From Candidatus Arcticimaribacter sp. UBA7428 (GTDB lineage: Bacteria; Bacteroidota; Bacteroidia; Flavobacteriales; Flavobacteriaceae): 8,987 bases of DNA. This document shows, piece by piece, positions 1 to 6,097 of the stretch. The stretch lies in contig DLQQ01000040.1 in assembly GCA_002477625.1 (NCBI GenBank), positions 5,490-14,476 of the forward strand, given 5' to 3'. The position numbers and the translations under genes were made by a program. Numbering within the stretch: the stretch's first letter is position 1; each line of letters opens with the position of its first letter. Below the pieces are notes generated by a model. It worked only from the letters and a program-made list of their open reading frames with translations. It had not been told where the DNA came from and did not search any database.

Positions 1-485
1 CCTCTGTTTGTAACAGAATTGAAAAAGATACCGTTGTTCTTTATTCCAGGAGGTCCTGATGTAATTACACTTGGAAGGATGTAGAGTAACGACCCCAAGA
101 TTCCCAACCCAAAAGTTAGTAACCAAAACAAAACTTTGTTTTCTTTGGTCACCCCTGTGCCTGCGGTTTTTGCTATCTCATAGGAAAAACTGTGGGGCTT
201 ATCCCAAATGACTTTACTCCAGGCCCTGTTTTTTCTATGGATAATATTTGCATCTTCAATTGCTTTTATGATCGTTGTTGAAAGTGTAAAAGGACCCGAA
301 AATTCTTTGCCAACTACCTGAGTGTTTATGGCGTTGATAAATAATTCACTTTTAATTCCTTTCCTACTGACTATTTCTTCAAATTGTTCGGTGCTGAGTT
401 GGTATTTTCCAACGAAAACTAATGAACAAAAAAGAGCCAGTCCCACTATAAAAATACCAAATCCAAGTTTTTGTAATGTCTTCAT
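1..485 (-). CDS. N-terminal part of a membrane protein, cut by the left window edge; possibly the electron-transfer partner of the FAD oxidoreductase
   Basis: An open minus-strand frame runs from ATG at 485-483 to the window edge with no stop, giving 161 codons of an unfinished protein. Residues about 7-26 form a hydrophobic helix and residues about 118-141 a second one; the roughly 90 residues between them are polar and, by the usual topology, probably lie outside the membrane. A Gly-Pro-Pro-Gly stretch (144-147) follows the second helix, and the frame then continues off the edge. The start overlaps the stop of the upstream oxidoreductase by one base (TAATG), which implies translational coupling and a joint function. 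From memory of flavobacterial gene neighbourhoods, this start resembles large multi-helix 4Fe-4S-binding membrane proteins found beside such oxidoreductases. No cysteine cluster is visible in the part present, so that identity is unproven. The reading frame is solid; the function is a guess. Confidence 0.7.
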   Translation of the reverse strand, partial: MKTLQKLGFGIFIVGLALFCSLVFVGKYQLSTEQFEEIVSRKGIKSELFINAINTQVVGKEFSGPFTLSTTIIKAIEDANIIHRKNRAWSKVIWDKPHSFSYEIAKTAGTGVTKENKVLFWLLTFGLGILGSLLYILPSVITSGPPGIKNNGIFFNSVTNR

Positions 486-1831
486 TATTGAGCGATTAGG
501 TTATTGAAAATTCTCGACCAATGTTTCTTTTTGGGTTTAATGTCTGTATGCTGCATTGCATTGAACTTTGAAATCATTTCAGTTTCATAAGATTTGAAAA
601 ACTCTGGATCAAAATTGCAATCGCTTAAATGTTCCATCACATGGAAAACACTTCTTTTTTCAGAAAGTATTTGATCAAAAAGCTCGTGTCGCATTCGGAT
701 TCCAAAGCTATTAATACCTAGAAATTCATTTGTATTTTTATCAAAAGCAATGGTGATTGCAAGGTTTTTGTTTGAGTCTTGCCAGTGAAAATGTATTTCA
801 GGATCTTCGGGATGCGCAGCTACCAAGCCATAGGTTTGATACTCTATGTCAAAAAACTTTGCACTGTTGAACCAATGTCCAGGATGATAGGCTGTTTTGG
901 TTCCCGTTAGTGTTTTGGCTAGGGTTTCTCCCATCATACGTCCTGTGTACCAGACAGCTTCAATGGACCTTCTTCCCGGAACGGGTTCTTGTTGTTCAGC
1001 ACAATCGCCAATTGCATATATATCGGGCTGATTGGTTTCGAGGTATTTATTTACGAGTATTCCCCGTTTTGTTGCTATAGTACTGTCTTTAAGAAAAGCT
1101 ACGTTGGGTCGAACTCCAGCAGTCAGTCCAACAAATTGACAACGGATAAGCTCACCCGAATCTGTTTGTATTGCCTTGACTCTCCCGTTTTCATCTTCTA
1201 ATATTTCACTTAAATTCGTTTCGAGTCTAAGATCTATCCCATGCAAAACAATATGCTTATTGATTAGTGCTGACTCTCCTTTGGGAAGTACGTTATTCCA
1301 GAAACTTTTTTCTCGCACCAAAAAGGTAACTTTTTTCCCTCTTGCATGGAGCATTTCAGCCAATTCAATTCCAATGAGTCCTCCACCTACAATTACAGCT
1401 TCTTCAATAGATGGGGTAAGTTCTTCTAGATTTTCTAAATCCTGTTTAGTGTATAATCCTTGGACTCCTTTTAGGTTCTCGCCAGGCCAGCCAAATTTAT
1501 TTGGAATGGATCCGGTGGCTAATACAAGGGAATCGTAGGAAAGTATAGATTCGTTCGATAGGGTGATTGTCTTTTTATTTGGATCTATTTGTGTTACAGT
1601 TTCTTCTAGTAAATCCAATTTATTTTTTTTCCAAAAATGATTCTCGTAAGGCTGGGTATGTTCCCATTTGAGATGTCCCATATAGACATACATCAACGCA
1701 GTTCTAGAAAAGAAAAATCGACTCTCTTTGGAGATGATTAAAATAGGTTTAGTTGATTTTTTTCGGATGTGTCGGGCGGCAGTAATGCCAGCGATTCCAT
1801 TTCCGATTACAATGATAGGAGGCAGATTCAT
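485..1831 (-). CDS. NAD(P)/FAD-dependent oxidoreductase (Pyr_redox_2 family)
   Basis: This 448-residue protein is a two-dinucleotide-binding flavoprotein, expected to pass electrons from NAD(P)H through FAD to a protein or small acceptor in the cytoplasm. The FAD-binding Rossmann motif is GNGIAG at residues 10-15 near the N-terminus. An ATGS segment lies at 105-108, the NAD(P)-binding motif GGGLIG at 149-154, and the second FAD contact GD at 275-276 within YAIGDCAE. There is no CxxC or CxxxxC redox-active disulfide, so it is not a thioredoxin-reductase or disulfide-reductase type; rubredoxin or ferredoxin reductase-like enzymes are closer. The core fold ends near residue 310. About 135 further residues include an NFDPEFF segment (406-412) and a basic tail, making it longer than simple rubredoxin reductases. 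Its stop overlaps the start of the membrane protein downstream, suggesting that protein or a carrier it binds is the partner. The substrate is unknown. Confidence 0.9.
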   Translation of the reverse strand: MNLPPIIVIGNGIAGITAARHIRKKSTKPILIISKESRFFFSRTALMYVYMGHLKWEHTQPYENHFWKKNKLDLLEETVTQIDPNKKTITLSNESILSYDSLVLATGSIPNKFGWPGENLKGVQGLYTKQDLENLEELTPSIEEAVIVGGGLIGIELAEMLHARGKKVTFLVREKSFWNNVLPKGESALINKHIVLHGIDLRLETNLSEILEDENGRVKAIQTDSGELIRCQFVGLTAGVRPNVAFLKDSTIATKRGILVNKYLETNQPDIYAIGDCAEQQEPVPGRRSIEAVWYTGRMMGETLAKTLTGTKTAYHPGHWFNSAKFFDIEYQTYGLVAAHPEDPEIHFHWQDSNKNLAITIAFDKNTNEFLGINSFGIRMRHELFDQILSEKRSVFHVMEHLSDCNFDPEFFKSYETEMISKFNAMQHTDIKPKKKHWSRIFNNLIAQ

Positions 1832-1976
1832 AGGGTGTTATTTGTTTACAATATACTTGTTTTTATACTTTATTAAAAAAATTAGTACATTTATAATGCC
1901 CAATCTTATTAAAACCTAATCACTATGATAAATCCTGGATTTCCATCATTTTTTCTTTAACCTAAAATAATCATTT
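1832..1976. promoter_or_regulatory. Divergent intergenic region with likely promoters for both sides
   Basis: This 145-base, very A/T-rich gap separates the minus-strand oxidoreductase from the plus-strand SRPBCC gene, so promoters firing in both directions must lie here or nearby. On the plus strand, TTTG at 1841-1844 followed after 21 bases by TACTTTAT at 1866-1873 is a weak match to the Bacteroidota pattern TTTG / TAnnTTTG (6 of 8 in the second box). TACATTTA at 1886-1893 matches the second box better but has no well-spaced first box. No convincing pair was found on the minus strand. No operator-like palindrome was noticed. Neither ATG is preceded by a Shine-Dalgarno sequence, as is normal for this phylum. 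Confidence 0.35.
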
Positions 1977-2423
1977 ATGCAAAATGATAAAAAATGGGTA
2001 TGTGTTGAAATACCGCTTCAAGCTACTGAAACAGCTGTTTGGTCTACTCTAACGAATCCTAAATTAACCCAGCGTTATATGTATAACTGCCAATTGCACT
2101 CTTCTTGGGAGGTGGGCAGTAACGCCATTTGGAAGGAAGAACATTCGGATGGGACATTTACAACTCATGTTCGTGCAAAAGTATTAGAGTTTACTCCATA
2201 TGCTAAGCTCCGTTTTACAATTTTCCATGAGAACAAAGAATTTGGAGCCTGTGAATCTGAACTTAAGTTTACGATTCTCAAACAAGATTCAGGAGTGATT
2301 TTAAAAATCGAGCAAGGCGATTTTTCTAAATTACCGAATGGTATTCAAAGTTATGATGACTGCTTGATGGGTTGGAATTATGTAACAAGAGACCTTAGTA
2401 CTACCATCGAAGAATTTACTTAA
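1977..2423 (+). CDS. SRPBCC-fold protein, AHSA1 (Hsp90 ATPase activator 1 homologue-like) family
   Basis: This 148-residue protein fits the length and layout of bacterial AHSA1-type START/Bet v1-fold (SRPBCC) proteins, which form a hydrophobic cavity that binds ligands. The N-terminal beta strand (about residues 7-14) is followed by TETAVWSTLTNPKLTQRY (17-34), the usual helix carrying the alternating hydrophobic pattern and an Asn-Pro. A beta-sheet of charged and aromatic strands covers about 44-115, and the C-terminal helix begins at GWNYVTRDL (132-140), typical of the family. It is cytoplasmic: no signal peptide or membrane helix is visible. The ligand is unknown, and the eukaryotic co-chaperone name should not be taken as function. 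It opens a run of three plus-strand genes. Confidence is high for the fold and low for any biochemical role. Confidence 0.8.
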   Translation: MQNDKKWVCVEIPLQATETAVWSTLTNPKLTQRYMYNCQLHSSWEVGSNAIWKEEHSDGTFTTHVRAKVLEFTPYAKLRFTIFHENKEFGACESELKFTILKQDSGVILKIEQGDFSKLPNGIQSYDDCLMGWNYVTRDLSTTIEEFT

Positions 2424-2477
2424 AAAAAATTAATAACCCCTAACCTTAGAATCAACTTTAACCTTAACCTCTATCTT

Positions 2478-2660
2478 ATGTTTTACTTTTTTCTTGCTCT
2501 TTCGTTAATAGCCTCAGCATTGTTTGTTAAAAGTTATTATCCTGATTTTAAAGGGTCGACTGATCTTTTTTCTATCCTTGGATTCATGCTCATTTGCGGT
2601 ATTGGCTCTCTTTTTTTTACGATTATAATTTTCATATCCTATTATTTGCTTGTAGAATAA
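2478..2660 (+). CDS. Small two-helix membrane protein, function unknown
   Basis: A 60-codon frame encodes an almost wholly hydrophobic protein: helix one covers about residues 1-17, a short polar loop KSYYPDFKGSTD lies at 18-29, and helix two covers about 31-57, ending with a lone acidic residue. It sits 54 bases after the SRPBCC gene and 50 bases before the glycosidase gene, both on the same strand, and no other frame in this 290-base interval looks coding. Real small membrane proteins of this shape are common, and the two well-formed helices with a charged loop argue for a true gene. I do not recognise the family. A chance frame in A/T-rich DNA can also look hydrophobic, so moderate confidence is appropriate. 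Confidence 0.55.
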   Translation: MFYFFLALSLIASALFVKSYYPDFKGSTDLFSILGFMLICGIGSLFFTIIIFISYYLLVE

Positions 2661-2710
2661 TATCCTAAAATTAATAGCCAAGACTTTGACTTGTGTACCT
2701 TTAGTGTATT

Positions 2711-3715
2711 ATGAGAAAGAACGGCTTGGTTTTTTTATTTACTGTTTTGATCTTTTGCCCATTCAAAAACTGGAGCCAAGAGATTCGAGGCTTGAGTTTT
2801 GTGGGTACTCGTGATCAAGTAAATCAGGAACATCTTATTCCCATAAAAGAGAGTGCTGCTAATTGGGTAGCTCTTATGCCCTTCGGTTATATGCAATCTG
2901 CCCAGACACCTGTGGTTTCGTATAATACCTCTTGGCAATGGCAAGGGGAAACTAAAAACGGAATCGAACAAGCTGTTCCTTTTTTTGAAAGAGCAGGGAT
3001 TTCGGTAATGCTTAAACCGCATATTTGGATTAAAGGAGGTGTGTTTACGGGAACAATTTCATTTAACTCTCCAGAAGAGTGGAAGCAATTTCAAGAATTT
3101 TACCGACAATTCATTCTGCATTTTGCTCAGCTTGCCGAAGAAACTAAAATCCCGATGCTTTGTATAGGAACTGAATTACAGTCCGTGGTTGCTAACAGTC
3201 CTGCGTATTGGAAACAATTGATTTATGAAATCAAACAAGTTTTTTCGGGGAAGTTGACTTATGCTGAGAATTGGGATCAATTTGAAAATGTGCCGTTTTG
3301 GGATCAATTGGACTATGTAGGTATTGATGCTTATTTCCCTTTGAAAACCGCCAGTCCTACGGTAACCGTTTTGACTGAACTTTGGCAGCCCTATGTTGAC
3401 AATCTAAAAGCCTTTGCTGAAAAATACAATCGAAAAATAGTCTTTACTGAAATGGGGTATCGCAGTATAGATCAACCTACATCAAAACCATGGGATTACA
3501 GTTTGCGGGAACAAGCGTTCAATGGTCAGACTCAGGCAGATGCCCTAGAAGCACTTTTTGTAAGTTTTCAGAACAAGCCCTGGTGGGCCGGAGGTTTTAT
3601 TTGGAAATGGTTTCCTGATCACCTAAATTCTGGTGGTACTTTGGATACCACTTTTTCCCCTCAAAATAAACCCGCCGAAGCAGTCATTGGCCGTTACTTC
3701 ACAAATTGGCAATAG
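2711..3715 (+). CDS. Secreted glycoside hydrolase, GH113-like (beta-mannanase-type TIM barrel)
   Basis: This 334-residue protein starts with a short basic N-terminus and a hydrophobic segment (about 5-17), then a likely signal peptidase I site near residues 22-23 (NWS/QE). The cysteine at 16 is not in a proper lipobox, so a lipoprotein is unlikely. The rest reads as a TIM barrel of the GH113 type. The probable acid/base glutamate is E155 in CIGTELQ and the probable nucleophile is E247 in FTEMGYRS, with a substrate-binding segment DYVGIDAYFP at 201-210 and a late aromatic patch WWAGGFIWKWFPDH (291-304). Both catalytic glutamates are present and the length fits a single complete domain. Characterised GH113 members cleave beta-1,4-mannan, but sequence alone cannot fix the substrate here. 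The gene ends by overlapping the tail of the convergent glycosyltransferase gene by 22 bases. Confidence 0.8.
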   Translation: MRKNGLVFLFTVLIFCPFKNWSQEIRGLSFVGTRDQVNQEHLIPIKESAANWVALMPFGYMQSAQTPVVSYNTSWQWQGETKNGIEQAVPFFERAGISVMLKPHIWIKGGVFTGTISFNSPEEWKQFQEFYRQFILHFAQLAEETKIPMLCIGTELQSVVANSPAYWKQLIYEIKQVFSGKLTYAENWDQFENVPFWDQLDYVGIDAYFPLKTASPTVTVLTELWQPYVDNLKAFAEKYNRKIVFTEMGYRSIDQPTSKPWDYSLREQAFNGQTQADALEALFVSFQNKPWWAGGFIWKWFPDHLNSGGTLDTTFSPQNKPAEAVIGRYFTNWQ

Positions 3716-4386
3716 TATTTGTGCAGTGTAGTGGGAGGCCTTCCCAAGGCCCGCAAAATATGAATCATCATAAAATGAAACTGTAATCGAAGCACGCCAT
3801 TTTCTGTAAAACGACGGGATGAGGTAATCACCTTTTGAGGTAAAACACAAAAAGAATGGTGTTTGTAAATACGATCGATAAGTTCTCCGTCTTCACAAAT
3901 GATATACTCCTCGTTGAACCCATTGAGGGTGTTAAAAAGTTTTTTTTGAATGAATAAAGATTGATCTCCTCCGCGACAATAACGACTGTTGAACCGACTG
4001 GCTCTTGCAGTCAAACTCAAAGCCCAATGATTGCTCGAAAATCCTAATTGGAAGCAACCTGCCTTGCTGTTTTTTGTGTAAGCCGTATATATAATTTCGT
4101 CAAACTCTTTGGGTGGCCGAGAATCTGCATGTAAGAAATATAAAATTTCTGATGTAGCAATTTTAGCACCTTCATTTTGCTGATGGGCTCTCCCTTTTTT
4201 GGTTTGGATTAAAGTAATCCCTTCTTTTCTTTCAAGCCATTCAATACTTCCATCCGAACTCCCACCATCAACAACGATGATTTCGTTGTGAAAAACAGTT
4301 CGTTTTTTTAAGATAGTCGTTAGTTCTTCGAGCTGTTCAAGCTCGTTTAATACGGGGATTATAATGGATAAATATGTTTTATTCAT
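3694..4386 (-). CDS. Arsenosugar biosynthesis glycosyltransferase, TIGR04283-type (family 2)
   Basis: A 230-residue cytoplasmic GT-A glycosyltransferase. The N-terminal SIIIPVLNE (7-15) and VVDGGSSDGS (38-47) are the classic family 2 nucleotide-binding signatures. KGRAHQQNEGAKIA (64-77) and LHADSRPP (85-92, with HAD in place of the metal-binding DxD) are characteristic of the TIGR04283 group. GCFQL (110-114), GGDQSLF (139-145) and an acidic CEDGEL (164-169), the likely catalytic-base region, follow, then SSRRF (189-193). The length is normal for the group and no membrane helices are evident. It is the last gene of the arsenosugar operon, starting 8 bases inside the end of the DUF547 gene. It is the likely enzyme that moves an activated arsenoribose to an acceptor such as glycerol or a glycerophosphate, but donor and acceptor are inferred from the cluster, not from its sequence. 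Confidence 0.88.
   Translation of the reverse strand: MNKTYLSIIIPVLNELEQLEELTTILKKRTVFHNEIIVVDGGSSDGSIEWLERKEGITLIQTKKGRAHQQNEGAKIATSEILYFLHADSRPPKEFDEIIYTAYTKNSKAGCFQLGFSSNHWALSLTARASRFNSRYCRGGDQSLFIQKKLFNTLNGFNEEYIICEDGELIDRIYKHHSFCVLPQKVITSSRRFTENGVLRLQFHFMMIHILRALGRPPTTLHKYYCQFVK
3700..3723. terminator. Inverted repeat at the tail-to-tail gene junction, possible weak bidirectional terminator
   Basis: CACAAAT at 3700-3706 and ATTTGTG at 3717-3723 form a perfect 7-base inverted repeat around a 10-base loop, covering the stop of the glycosidase and lying a few bases before the stop of the glycosyltransferase. The stem is A/T-rich and no T-run follows on either strand, so intrinsic termination would be weak. 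Its location is what makes it a candidate. Confidence 0.25.
3737..3751. terminator. GC-rich hairpin just downstream of the glycosidase stop
   Basis: GGCCTT (3737-3742), a CCC loop and AAGGCC (3746-3751) form a perfect 6-base stem with a 3-base loop, 22 bases after the plus-strand stop. It could help stop plus-strand transcription from entering the arsenosugar operon antisense. No T-tract follows. The bases also encode part of Ala-Leu-Gly-Arg-Pro in the glycosyltransferase, so the repeat may be incidental. Confidence 0.25.
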
Positions 4387-5104
4387 TCAGACTCCAATCG
4401 TATTCTTGGTACTTTATTTTAGCGTTATCCTTAAAGGGTTTTTGTGAATATTTTTGAATGAACACAATACGTTCTTTCTTGCTCCCAAAGTCTTTGGAAA
4501 ACCATAAAAATATTTTTGACAAGCCGATATTCTTTTCTGAAATTTGATTTTTTGAGGTATCATTTATAAAAAGTGATGTTGCTTCTTCAAGTTGTTTTTG
4601 AACCTTCGACGCTCGAAATGCTTCATTCGACAATTGGGGGCAGGATGCAGATGCACAGTTGATTGCAAAGTGAATGCGGGGATCATCCATTTTTCGTAAA
4701 ACCTTATGTTCAATGTCGTTTAATGTCAAACTGTTATTCGGGAGATTCAAACTTTTGCTATCCCATGGGTCTTTGATATCTCGAATGCTTTTTAAAGGGT
4801 AGTTGTCTAATATTAATTTAACAGTTACCGCATTATAAGCATTGATAAAATAGGCTAAAGAATCATTTTTGTCCCAATAATTTGCGGGGGGAGTCTTTTC
4901 AAGAAGTTGGATGTATTTGTCTAAATCGGTTTGACTTTTCTTCCAACTGCGGTAGTCAACATTTCCATCGGCATCCACATATTGTTGGAGTAATACATTC
5001 CAGCTAGCATGTATTCCTTTGTCTTGGTTTTGATCTTGCTGAAAATTGATTTCTGAATTTGTAAGTCCGAGTGAAATTAATAAAGTAATAAGTAGGGTTT
5101 TCAT
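4379..5104 (-). CDS. Exported DUF547-domain protein of the arsenosugar cluster
   Basis: A 241-residue protein with an N-terminal hydrophobic stretch (about 3-15) that looks like a signal peptide; no cysteine follows it, so it is probably a soluble periplasmic protein rather than a lipoprotein. The DUF547 domain fills the rest. Recognisable elements are YFINAYNAVTVKLIL (85-99), an IEH element (131-133), and FAINCASASCPQL (146-158), with H145, C150 and C155 conserved-looking in the most invariant segment. A YDW (235-237) sits near the end. The biochemical function of DUF547 is not established; the Cys/His pattern hints at an enzyme but proves nothing. It starts 12 bases after the arsM stop and its last 8 bases overlap the glycosyltransferase start, so it is firmly inside the operon. 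It is the only obviously exported product of the cluster. Family assignment is secure; role unknown. Confidence 0.85.
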   Translation of the reverse strand: MKTLLITLLISLGLTNSEINFQQDQNQDKGIHASWNVLLQQYVDADGNVDYRSWKKSQTDLDKYIQLLEKTPPANYWDKNDSLAYFINAYNAVTVKLILDNYPLKSIRDIKDPWDSKSLNLPNNSLTLNDIEHKVLRKMDDPRIHFAINCASASCPQLSNEAFRASKVQKQLEEATSLFINDTSKNQISEKNIGLSKIFLWFSKDFGSKKERIVFIQKYSQKPFKDNAKIKYQEYDWSLNE

Positions 5105-5116
5105 TGTATTTAGGAT

Positions 5117-6085
5117 TTAACAACAACCACCTCCATCATAGTGAAAAGTAGATTCACTGATGAAGATATCGTCACGATTAATATTGTTAAGAGCGTCAGC
5201 GGTTTTATCACAAATTGCGAGGGGCTGGTTTTGTAGCAGTACATGTCCTTTTTTGTCGTCAAAAAAATCTTCTCCACCGAAATAGATTGCAGATTTTCCA
5301 GTGAAGATGCAAGGTCCATCTTCTGGCATCGGATCTTTAATTGCACAGACTTCTACACTTTCAATGTAAATGTGTTCTTCGGTGGCATAGTGCTTGGGAT
5401 CTAAAATACGATAGGGTCTTCTGGCTCTAATTTCAATAGTTCCAAACCCAACATCGGTTAACATTTTTACATAATCAGCTAATGGAATTGATCCAGAAAG
5501 ACACAAAGCTCGAAGGCGTTCATCCTCTCGAAGTTTTGCGTTCATTGGTTGCTCGCAAGTAGGGTCACTCATCACTAATCTACCGTGTGGTTTCAGCACG
5601 CGATACATCTCTTCTAAGGCTTTTTTGAGTTCTTCCATTTTAAAAATATTGAACAGACAGTTTTGCGCAGCAACATCAATACTATTATCTGCAACGGGAA
5701 GATTTAAGGCATCGCCTTTTTTTAGCGTCACAAAATCAGATTGGAACCAAGCGTTTTGTTTTTCTGCTAGTACAAAGTTTTTACGAGAAGCTTCCAGCAT
5801 TTCATCGACTACATCAATTCCAATAACACCTTCTTTTTGTCTAGAAAAATAGGAGAATTGAAGGAGTTCCATCCCTCCGCCAACTCCTACGTATAAAATT
5901 TTTGGGGTGTTTACTAAATCACGGGGGTGGACCGTAGAGCCACATCCGTAATTCATTTCTTGCATGATGGTTGGGATTTGAAGTCCTGGAAACTGCCAAA
6001 TGGGAGTAGTTGTACAGCATAAACCAATATCGGGTGTTAGTGCAGCTTCTTTGTAAACATCTTTAGTTACTTCTAAGTAGCTCAT
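5117..6085 (-). CDS. arsM: Arsenite S-adenosylmethionine methyltransferase ArsM, arsenosugar-type
   Basis: This 322-residue cytoplasmic class I methyltransferase is expected to methylate As(III) stepwise, using SAM, to dimethylated arsenic. SAM motif I is YVGVGGGMELL (65-75), with the acidic ribose-binding end of strand two at GIDVVDEM (89-96). The three cysteine contexts of ArsM enzymes are visible: C48 in YGCGST, C143 in QNCLFNI and C195 in ALCLSGS. These correspond by motif to C72, C174 and C224 of the algal CmArsM. A vicinal pair C23-C24 lies near the N-terminus, and a second pair C321-C322 ends the protein after a glycine run. The methyltransferase core is followed by an extra C-terminal region of about 100 residues. 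The gene lies 12 bases after the phosphorylase and 12 before the DUF547 gene. The alternative, a generic UbiE-like methyltransferase, is excluded by the cysteine pattern and by its neighbours. Confidence 0.93.
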   Translation of the reverse strand: MSYLEVTKDVYKEAALTPDIGLCCTTTPIWQFPGLQIPTIMQEMNYGCGSTVHPRDLVNTPKILYVGVGGGMELLQFSYFSRQKEGVIGIDVVDEMLEASRKNFVLAEKQNAWFQSDFVTLKKGDALNLPVADNSIDVAAQNCLFNIFKMEELKKALEEMYRVLKPHGRLVMSDPTCEQPMNAKLREDERLRALCLSGSIPLADYVKMLTDVGFGTIEIRARRPYRILDPKHYATEEHIYIESVEVCAIKDPMPEDGPCIFTGKSAIYFGGEDFFDDKKGHVLLQNQPLAICDKTADALNNINRDDIFISESTFHYDGGGCC

Positions 6086-6097
6086 TTGATTTTTTAT

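Noticed and set aside
322..507. A 61-codon plus-strand frame opposite the membrane protein
   Set aside because: It is hydrophobic only because it is antisense to a transmembrane-coding segment in A/T-rich DNA; the minus frame is open across the whole edge and is coupled to the upstream gene.
1176..1538. A 120-codon plus-strand frame opposite the oxidoreductase
   Set aside because: It is antisense to the conserved NAD-binding and core region of a clear flavoprotein; its Ser/Pro-rich composition is typical of a shadow frame.
2424..2477. Short repeated CTAACCTTA/TTAACCTTAACCT-like sequence between the SRPBCC and small membrane protein genes
   Set aside because: Only two or three imperfect copies in about 35 bases; too short and degenerate to call a repeat element or regulatory site.
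2735..3022. A 95-codon minus-strand frame inside the glycosidase gene
   Set aside because: The plus-strand frame has a signal peptide and catalytic motifs; the antisense frame shows no recognisable domain.
3623..3850. A 75-codon minus-strand frame across the convergent junction
   Set aside because: It overlaps both well-supported genes in other frames and has no family features.
5110..5346. A 78-codon minus-strand frame inside the end of arsM
   Set aside because: It is a shifted frame under the conserved arsM C-terminus. A frameshift in arsM was considered, but arsM reads through to its Cys-Cys end without interruption.
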